Positions 56,401-64,000 of a stretch of 64,000 nucleotides of DNA are shown here, in pieces. Position 1 is the first letter of the stretch, and every line of letters begins with the position of its first letter. Source of the stretch: Acanthococcus lagerstroemiae (lineage: Eukaryota > Arthropoda > Insecta > Hemiptera > Eriococcidae); NCBI GenBank assembly GCA_031841125.1, contig CM063109.1, forward strand, positions 4,936,321 through 5,000,320. Direction: 5' to 3'. A program made the translations under genes and the position numbers. Under the pieces are notes generated by a model, which searched no databases, had not been told where the DNA came from, and saw nothing but the letters and a program-made list of their open reading frames with translations.

Positions 56401-57280
56401 TGGCGTGGATTTAGATTCAATGACTTCTACTGATTCACGCGTGCGAAAATGAATGCGATACTTCGAATTAGTTATAACTAGGTACTGTACAAATACTGAA
56501 GCTCGTTTCTAAAGCTGATTGTAATATTCAACTCACTTAGTAACTCCAGGTGTGTTTTAACACACTGAAAAATTCTGAGAATCGAATGATTCGGACCTTT
56601 TGTTTCACTTAGTCACAGTTCTGGAAATGGAGGCAATCCCTGATGACAATTTCTTCGGAAAGGCGCTCCTTTTCCATTCTTTTCCCTCTTGATTACAGCT
56701 TTCTAACGCTTTTTAGTGCCTCTAGTTTTCTAAAATGGGGGTAGAAAAGAGCCAATCGAGCCCGAAAATTGCAAGTTGCAAGAGCAAACTACAGAACAAG
56801 TTCCTTCTAAATCAGAAGTCAAAACGTCTGAACTAACAGAAAACAAAAGATGCGTTTGTTCCTGTGATATCCTTCACAATATCTGTTATAGTTCTATCTG
56901 AGGAAACGGATTCGTGACATGAGTGCAGTTATATTAGCAGAATGGCCGCTAAATTAAGCAGATTTTCCCATATTTGACCCAAAAAGTTTCGATTTCAGCA
57001 ACTTTTTTGTGAGTAGGTTTCCGTTCAATTCTAACAGTATTAGAGAAAATCTCGCCAATGTTGGGTAGAATTTAAAATGCATTATATTAACATAATTTAT
57101 TACTAAATTTTTCAAATACCAGTATTCTTAGCAGAATTTATCACAAAGGATTAGCTTTAGCAGAATTAATAACAAAAAAAGATTCAAGGGCATGACCGTT
57201 AGATTTGAAAATGTATGTATTGTCATGCATCTGGCTACACTGAGTAGTGTATATGACTCAACGTTACGGCAGCAGGCAGA

Positions 57281-57724
57281 TTGGATACACAAAAAATCTT
57301 CAACCAATACAACATAAAACTCGGAATCAAAAACAGACCACTTCTGATCAAACAAATAAGCAATGACAAAACAGAAACAAAGGACAGGAACAACAGTAGC
57401 GGAGTATACAGACTGGACTGTGAACACTGTGACATGACCTACATAGGAGAAACAGGCAGAAAATTCACAACCAGAATCAAAGAACATGAAAAATCCCAGA
57501 AGCTAAATGATAACAAATCACTGTTTGGAAAACACTGCAATGACCAAGGACATAACAATGACAAATTAACAGAAAAGTACAAAATCCTACACATAAAAAA
57601 CAACACAAGAAAAAGAAAATTGAAAGAACAACTAGAAATAATAAAGGCAAAAACGAAACAAAACAAGCTAATAAACACAACAACCAACTTCCAAAGCGAG
57701 AACTTATTCCAACTAATAACATAA
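57281..57724 (+). CDS. Penelope-like GIY-YIG endonuclease domain
   Basis: An intact 147-codon frame. After a basic lead (NQYNIKLGIKNRPLLI) comes SGVYRLDCEHCDMTYIGETG with GVY...YIG spacing and a paired Cys motif, then the catalytic-region Arg and a KEHEKSQ stretch, SLFGKHCNDQGH, and a Lys/Asn-rich tail. This is the EN domain that Penelope-like elements carry after their RT. No stop interrupts it, so this copy is fairly young, but it lacks the RT and is probably immobile. The start is taken as the open frame's first Met. Confidence 0.85.
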   Translation: MDTQKIFNQYNIKLGIKNRPLLIKQISNDKTETKDRNNSSGVYRLDCEHCDMTYIGETGRKFTTRIKEHEKSQKLNDNKSLFGKHCNDQGHNNDKLTEKYKILHIKNNTRKRKLKEQLEIIKAKTKQNKLINTTTNFQSENLFQLIT

Positions 57725-57845
57725 CACCCACGGATTGGACAGACTGCACAATCACAGACAATCAATAGGAGCACACAACTAATAACACTCATTGATTGGA
57801 CAGACTGCATAGTCATAGACAACTAATAGGAGCACACAATTAAAC
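57715..57845. repeat. Tandem duplication in the Penelope 3' UTR
   Basis: Two ~60-bp units, each with GATTGGACAGACTGCA and AATAGGAGCACACAA, side by side after the stop codon. Confidence 0.9.
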
Positions 57846-57911
57846 AGATTCACCATACAGTACTACTCTAGACTATGACTACAGGACCACAAGAGACAAG
57901 TCTCATTTTGG

Positions 57912-57957
57912 GTACTCCACTGATGATGGCATAACAGCCGAAAGCGCTCTGGACTAC
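57912..57957 (+). ncRNA. Hammerhead-ribozyme-like motif at the Penelope 3' end
   Basis: Order: GTACTCCA (57912-57919), CTGATGA (57920-57926), T, GGC-ATAACA-GCC stem-loop, GAAA (57940-57943), AG-CG-CT mini stem ending in C (57949), then TGGACTAC (57950-57957). The last octamer pairs with the first at seven of eight positions. That is the plan of a type I hammerhead with a minimal stem III, known from Penelope-like elements, with predicted cleavage after C57949. A one-base T bulge next to stem II departs from the consensus, so activity is uncertain. Confidence 0.5.
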
Positions 57958-58009
57958 AAAAGAAGAAAAAATGAATTGGCACACCCTACACACGGAATAT
58001 GGCGATGGA

Positions 58010-58986
58010 TTTTGAACAAAGGGCATTTTGTTCGGCGTTTGCAAATTTCGGCGATTTTTACAGTGCTTACGGCGACACTGAGAAGTCGAATCGACAACTC
58101 CATGACAAAAAAGTCTGGCAACACTGTGGGCTAACCTGAGTTTTTGTAGCACCTTGTCGGGTCATTCATGCGTTGTTAGTTCCATCTCCTTTTTTCTTGA
58201 TTATGTTTGTCTAATAGTGTAACTTCGCATTTATCATTGATTTCAAATGCTGGGTTTAATTAACGCGTGTAATCAGACTTTTTCTGTCAGTATTGTCATC
58301 AAGTGTATAGACTGTGTACATACATCTTGCATCAGATTTTTAGTCTGACCCAATTTGAACCCAAAAATCTAAATTTTTGACAAATAAGGTCTACATTAAA
58401 ATAGGGAATTGAACATAGCTTTCAAGTATAGGATTTCGTGGGTCACAGATTTCGAGTATTGTCCTGTATTTGTTTATCCGACCCAGATTTAACTTTGTCC
58501 CCATAAAATGGGCAGAATTGACTCGGATTCAAAAATTGACCGACGGGCAAATTTTGGCCTCTACAATCTAAATCCCATTTTAAAGAGGGCGAGAGTCAGT
58601 TTAACTTGGCGAATGTAACTGGTAAGTTAGGAAAATCGCAAACGAAGTGTTGACTGGTCGACTTCGTTTGTACAGGATGTTTCACGAATTAGTCCCCACC
58701 CGCTCTTTTTTTTATCGTAAAGTTGAATTTTCGCGGGACAGAAGTCGATTTTTCGAGATAAACAACGAGAAACAAAAATCGCTTAATCAAAAATTAAAAC
58801 GATGTATACAAAAAATTCACGAACAAGAAAAAAAAATTTATTTCGTTGGTTAGTGTCAAAAGGTGCTGTCTAAAGAAAGGAAAAAAATTACAGGAAAGGA
58901 GTTTAAAGGTTTTGAAGCACTGCCACGACGAATCTATTAAAACATGGGAGTGACTAAAAACGGTATAACAATGCCCCAATATTCAA
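58010..58986. other. No recognisable feature
   Basis: AT-rich intergenic sequence. A few Tyr/Lys-rich short frames only; no repeat kinship noticed apart from the end at 58987. Confidence 0.4.
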
Positions 58987-59065
58987 CTAGAAATACATGG
59001 ACGCCGCTAAGCGTAAGGGAACCAACCGACATTTGTAAACCAAATGAGTTATTAGTATCTATTTT
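58987..59065. repeat. Short interspersed repeat, copy 2
   Basis: Inverted copy of 8030-8097: AAGGGAACCAACCGACATTT and CCAAATGAGTTATTAGTATC are the complements of the words there. 59066-59798 shows nothing nameable. Confidence 0.55.
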
Positions 59066-60169
59066 ACACAACTCCTCTTCAGATTCGAGGGAAAATTGTA
59101 TTGAAAACGCGTTTTCACACTAGACACTACTTTGTTTGTCCTCTCTCTGCGTTTATAACCTCTTCAGATTTGTAAATGAGTAGTGATTAGTCAATATAAT
59201 TGAGAAAAAGAAAAATGAAAATACAAAACTTTATTTTTTGTCTTTTAATAAATTAAAATCCGCTGAATAATACCATGAAATTTGAATTCCCGTTGTTGAC
59301 AAGTGTTGCCATCTCTCACGAGTTTTTGAAAAATCCGAAAATTTTCTACGAACCCACAAATTTTTATAAAATTCTCACAAATTTCTCTTATACCTTCACC
59401 TATCTTACTTTGGTAATTCTATTTAAATAATCTCGAAAAACCCTAGTTTTTTTTTTCAGAAATAGTCTGAAAGAAGCAAATTTTACCCGTACATTTTAAG
59501 AATATTTTAAGCGTATAGTGGAATAATGAAAGAAAAAGGAAACATAATTAATAGAAAAAAAGAGAAAAAATGTGGGAAGCGATATGGGATATGGAGCGGC
59601 AGGGTCCGGAGGAAGAAGAAGATGTCGTCCTTGAAGAAACGAGCAGCCCGTCGAGGGGGAGGCCAGAATTCGGGGCACATCTATATCAGGCATAGGAGAC
59701 CAGAGAAACCACGAAACCTGTTTAGAATAGAAAATGTCGATATCACTTACGGAGTTTTGGATTTTATTCTAGTGTCTGAGCATGTTGTTTAGGGGTGAAT
59801 TAGAGTCAGGGGCGGATAGGTGAATTGAAACTAAAGGAGAAATAATGTAAGAGCGGCCCTCTATAAATTTTTAAGCGGCCCAAAAAATTTTTTGCTCCAC
59901 CCCATTTTATTTACACATAGTCTTTCAGGGATCAAAAGAGCAAATGGTCACATGGATACTCATTTTACAGTTTTCCTCCTTCTTTTATCTTTTCAATTAA
60001 GAAAATAGTTTTACCTCTCTGCGAAATGAAAAGAAGAAAATTAGTATGTTTATTAATAACAGAAATACCTAATACATAATATTATTTTAATAATTAGATC
60101 TATTAAAAATAAAAGATCATTTATCTAATATTATAGGTTGGCCTAAAAAACCTTATTTATCAAATTAAT

Positions 60170-62470
60170 TAATTTAACAATTTCCGAATACTTGAGGACT
60201 TATTCGTGAGCGCGTCAAGAACGTCCTCATTCTTTATTTCTGAGCGGATTTCTTTCTCCGTATTCATAATCATAAGTGCATCCAAGTGATCATCTGTAAG
60301 TACCCAGGGGCGAAACTATAGGGGAGTGGGGAGTTGACTCCCCAATAATTTGGCAGTCGGCAAATTTTAAAACTGTTCATTTGAAATTTTCATTTTTCAT
60401 GAATGTTGGTTTGTTTATTTCTTTTTCAATTAAAAAATATTTCAATGAAAAATCGGCAAATTTTTCTTCTCCACCTCCCAAAACTGAAAGTCAAATTTCT
60501 TTTCTGAAAATGGAGTACCCTGGACTCCTGTTAGAGAAGTGTCAGTCAAAAGCCGAAGGTCTCAAGCTGAGTATCGAAAGTTATCTGAAAGATTGAAACA
60601 AATTAGATATCTGGATGGCACTTCGAAAATCTGAAAGTCGGTAGCAAACGTTGAATTACGAATTTTAATGACTATTCTGTTTTTAGGCTACTAGATTCTC
60701 TGTTTGACCTAGAGCCTGAAATTTGAGAAAGTTGAACATTTTATTAAAATCTGAAAGTTGAAAGCAAAAGACTTATTTTCCAATGTTACGAGTACAAGCA
60801 GAATCCAATAGGAAATGTTCTATGGTTTAATTTACGTGCTCTGGTCCTGGTGAATATAGGAGGGAAATCTGGAACGAAAGTCAAAACTCCATGTGTGTTT
60901 TCCATAATAATGAAAGGGAGCTTGAGGCACGGATCCCCTAAACCGATTGACCTGAAACTTTGTAGGTTTTTTTTAACGTTCATTTTTTGATTTTATTGGA
61001 ACCAGTTTTCAGTTTAGGAGACGAATCAGAGGAAATTCAGAAAAAAAGATCACCAAGAGTAAATAACGACTACCTTGATGTGTAAAGGAAGTTGTGTGTT
61101 CCTCTCAAGTATTCCTAACATTATGTCAACTTAGCCTCCCAGAGTAGGGTATGTGTGAGTGCTTGGGGGGATTAGGTTTCAATGTGCATTTGCCGGGACA
61201 AAACTTGGGGGGGGGGGTTGGAACACCCCTAATAATTTGGCAGTGGGAAAATTTTGAAACTGTTCATTTGAATTTTTCATTTACCAAGAACGTTCGTTTG
61301 TTTATTTTTTTTCTTTTCAATTAAAATATATTTTGATTGAAAAATCAATAAATTTTCAAATTAAAAAAAAATTTTGTCGGCGAATTTTTAGTTTTCAAAA
61401 AATCTTTGACGGCAAATTTTCCTTCTCCTCCCCCCCCCCAAACTGAATGTCTAGTTTCGCCTCTTTAAATACCGAACGTAATCTATTCTTTATATGTTTC
61501 AAAATAGAAAAGGATCGTTCACAAGATACTTGTACAAATGAAATAGTTAATAAAAATGTATAAGCTATGTATAAGGTTGGATACGCAAGTTTATAAAAAT
61601 TGTACTTTTTTATTACTAGAAAACAACAGGCAGGACACTTTTTACAAAGGTCTTTGCAACTGCTGGGTTAGGATTCATCATCATCACTATTACTACCGTT
61701 ACTTTCTTCTTCATCGTTCAATAGGCCTAGTTGAACAAAATCTTCTGCAATACAGTTTTTTAAGCTGCCCCATTTGCAAATAAAATCTCTAAATTCTCCT
61801 TTGTAGTCTTGCAGGGTCAATTTCTTTCGAAATTTTTTAATATGGGAAAATAGATTTGTAAGCACTGGTAATTGATCGCTATCCAACCTATTCTTTAGCT
61901 CTGGAAATCGATTAGGGTCCAAACAACTGATATCGGCAAATACAGCTTTGTGACTCAGAAATTTGTCCTTTATATTCGATAAAATAGTGTCTTTTATTCC
62001 CCCCCCCGGACTGGTAAGGGAATTGTAAAGGGGGAATACTGGTTGGGGCCTTTCATTTTCATTTTCCCCCATTCCTGGAATAAGTCATATTTTGGGTGGG
62101 CCCGCAGTCCAAGGGGCCAGGCCAGGGATTCCCCCATCCCCCCCAGCCAGCCCGTGGTTGCTTTAATTTGTGTAAATAAGACCTCCTATTCGAAATTTGT
62201 CGTTTTCATTTGTTATTGGATTATCATCACCCTCGTAATTAAACATTTTCTTCTTCATTCGTCGGCGTATTCTTCGAAGCTCGTCTTCTATTTCAAAATC
62301 AACCTCAGGCTCAGCTTTTTCCAGTTCTTCATTTATCTTGGAAACATATAACTTTGTTGAATGTAAAATAACTTCAAAGTCGCTTAATCCCTTTGCTAAA
62401 TCACTAATTGTATCTTCAACCATGTTATAAGCTTTCAACAAAGAGGAGTTTGTCTTTTCAAAAATGCGAA
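60170..62470 (-). pseudogene. hAT (ZMYM1-like) transposase, broken and interrupted
   Basis: On the minus strand, KAYNMVEDTISDLAKGLSDF to RIRRRMKKKMFNYEGDDNPI (62441-62163) is the middle region. After a frame change, SHKAVFADISCLDPNRFPEL and YKGEFRDFICKW follow (62072-61668). The dimerisation motif SCERSFSILKHIKNRLRSVF is at about 61560-61475. Then comes the 1161-bp insertion, and the reading resumes in frame at about 60295 with TDDHLDALMIMNTEKEIRSE. The N-terminal zinc finger and part of the catalytic domain are missing. Confidence 0.8.
60305..61465. mobile_element. Nested hAT-type element, CAGGGGCGAAAC family
   Basis: Starts CAGGGGCGAAACTATAGGGG and ends CTAGTTTCGCCTCTT. Flanks TAAGTACC (60297-60304) and TAAATACC (61466-61473) agree at seven of eight. 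Both ends carry the family C sequence (ATAATTTGGCAGTsGGCAAA ... AACTGAAnGTC). The copy at 60320-60505 and the one at 61220-61465 are in the same orientation, so this may be two copies with unique DNA between, or an internally duplicated element. It splits the transposase frame exactly at the target duplication. Confidence 0.8.
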
Positions 62471-62985
62471 GAAAGATTTAAGCCGTGAGGATTCTTTTGA
62501 AAATTAGAAAATTGTCCAGAAACGATTTTGCTTTTCCTCGGGCTTCCGCACAATACTTTGCAGGCGTTCTAGCTATCTCATTTAAGGATAACAAAAGTTC
62601 AAGCAACAATCCAGAGTCGGTTATTTTAGTCTATAGTCTAATACTTTCTACTTAGGAAATATTTTTTTCTAGCGAGGGCCAAGGGCTGCGACCGTCAGCT
62701 ATACATTTTTACGTCGGAGCTATCCAATTGTGCAATTGAACCGGCCCGGCGGCCCAAGGGGAAATTTCCCTCTTTCCCTCTGGGCCTACCCGCCCCTGAT
62801 TAGAGTAATCATTTGTCGATTTGTCCTCGAAACGTTTCAGTGCGAATGTTTCCATCGTACGCACAGAGTGTTGCGGGACCCTTAAATCTACTTTACCCAG
62901 AATTGTGCCACTGCTTATCCCCCTCCCCCCCGTGAATACAAACAACCATAAAGTAACCGCAGTGATACAATATTTCTCTTTTTAG

Positions 62986-63027
62986 ATGTACTCAGTATTT
63001 CGAAACCTGCTGACCGTTCAAAGTACG
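62986..63027 (+). other. Exon-like segment with good splice sites
   Basis: TTTCTCTTTTTAG precedes and GTAAGTAT follows a 42-nt segment that is open (14 codons, starting ATG). Both signals are strong, but size and lack of homology make it weak evidence. It could be a UTR or small coding exon of the spineless-like gene, or of a gene to the right. Confidence 0.25.
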
Positions 63028-63492
63028 GTAAGTATATGAAGTTGATAATACTGTTTTAAGATACATGAATTTCAAAAAACGCTTCCGAATATTTTCAAGA
63101 AAAATAACCAAAGCTACTCGAATGAGCAAAACAAAACAATTAAAAAAAAAAAAGACAAATCAAAACCAATAACGCGAAATCCTGACCGATTATTAGCGCC
63201 TGAATTTATTATTTAACGTACTTAACGTCGTTGACTATTGAGCTTCACAGCGTATTTACGGGGATTTGAGTATGCAATTTCATACGCATACGAGTACAAA
63301 TGGTGATGAACGATACAAGGTGTAAAGAAAGATGGAAGTCGGATTGACGCAAGGTAAACGAGGACTGTAAGTCGAAAAGTCTAGTTTTTGTTGTTGTTTT
63401 TTGGGGGGAGTGGTTGTTTTTCCTTGAAAGGGGGTGGCTCAAATGTACCTCCAAGTTTGGAATGGTGAATGGAAAGTACCGAATTTTAAAAA

Positions 63493-64000
63493 TCAAAATA
63501 AGTACGATTCCCTTGACGTCGTAGGTTTTGAACATCGATCAGATTTTTGATCCGGTCCTGATTTGGGTCGTCGTCGTCGTATTGGTCGCTTCTCTTGCAT
63601 CAAGAGGTGGCGTACATCTATAGTCTTCGATTCCTGGCACATCTGATTACGTAGATTCCTGCACGGAGAGTTCATTGGCGAATTCGTGGTTACAAGCTCC
63701 GATCTTCTCCTGCCTCTGATGGGCTTTTCCTGAATTCGTCCTTGTACTGTCAGCATGAAAACGCCATTTTCCCGGATTTTGTGTGCTATGTACTTCAGTT
63801 TTCGATTCTTGATGTGTTCTACTATTGTGTTTTCTTCTTTTATTTTTGCCCGGACTGCTAATACGTTCGTTATAAAATCAGTCCACGGTATTTTCAGCAG
63901 TCTTCGATAGCACCACATCTCGAATGCGTTCGGCCTCTTTTCGCTTTCCGCATTCATTGTCCAGGTTTCACACGAGTATTTTAGCACAGTCCACACGTAG
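63493..64000 (-). mobile_element. LINE 3' end, same type as 5570-8495
   Basis: A minus-strand frame with SCETWTMNAESEKRPNAFEM, WCYRRLLKIPWTDFITN and IKNRKLKYIAHKIRENG corresponds to the C-terminal part of the LINE at 6012-5590 (CETWTI, AFEMWCYRR, LIGHNLRH). It continues past the window's edge. The last ~90 residues (Arg/Pro/Ser-rich) read past the family's normal end. Confidence 0.8.

Larger units (their letters stand above)
57250..57992 (+). mobile_element. Penelope-like element, 5'-truncated
   Basis: Contains the C-terminal GIY-YIG domain, a 3' UTR with a ~60-bp tandem duplication, and a conserved tail (CCGAAAGCGCTCTGGACTAC...TGAATTGGCACACCCTA). The tail is shared with the 119-bp element at 6950-7068. 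The reverse transcriptase is absent upstream. Confidence 0.8.
59807..62798 (-). mobile_element. 2.99-kb hAT transposon with ZMYM1-like transposase remnant
   Basis: Starts CAGGGGCGGATAGG and ends CCTACCCGCCCCTG; the exact 8-bp duplication ATTAGAGT is at 59799-59806 and 62799-62806. A decayed transposase gene runs on the minus strand. A second hAT-type element (60305-61465) is inserted within its dimerisation domain. Without that insertion the element would be about 1.8 kb, too short for a full transposase, so it is also internally deleted. Confidence 0.93.

Noticed and set aside
1..64000. CRISPR arrays, bacterial operons, rRNA genes and viral genes
   Set aside because: None seen; the spliced gene, SINE, LINE and hAT content show a eukaryotic nuclear locus.

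Overview
The window looks like arthropod, most likely insect, nuclear DNA. It is AT-rich, has spliced genes with very long introns, and is dense in decayed transposable elements. The one clear host gene is an aryl hydrocarbon receptor / spineless (ss) bHLH-PAS gene on the + strand. I recognise the order only as an insect; a hemipteran is a guess.

Host gene: six coding exons are visible at 30627-30836, 35708-35895, 42387-42493, 42644-42785, 50481-51881 and 55228-55336. All have GT-AG junctions and compatible phases. Together they give about 718 codons: the end of PAS-A, PAS-B with its PAC motif, a long low-complexity transactivation region and a short C-terminus. The bHLH and the start of PAS-A were not found, so the gene's 5' part probably lies upstream. 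A strong splice donor 14 nt after the stop suggests an intron in the 3' UTR.

Region by region. 1-13 kb: a Jockey-like LINE, a second LINE with nested insertions, Tc1/mariner fragments and a repeat family present in both orientations. 13-30.6 kb: several hAT-type insertions, SINE copies flanking a long-inverted-repeat element, a 480-bp higher-order G-rich array, a pogo-like MITE and a TCGA-rich satellite split by a hAT. 30.6-55.3 kb: the gene, its introns holding a 2.6-kb hAT-type element filled by a fold-back minisatellite, a TIR element with a ~207-bp tandem repeat, fold-backs, a tRNA-derived SINE and a LINE. 55.3-64 kb: putative 3' UTR, a Penelope-like element with a GIY-YIG domain and a hammerhead-like motif, a hAT inside a hAT, and a LINE 3' end.

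The most striking theme is a swarm of at least eleven hAT-type insertions that can be delimited by eye from CAG-like termini and 8-bp target duplications (perfect or 7/8). They range from 154 bp to 3 kb. Several unique, GC-richer blocks within the introns are the best candidates for regulatory DNA of the host gene.
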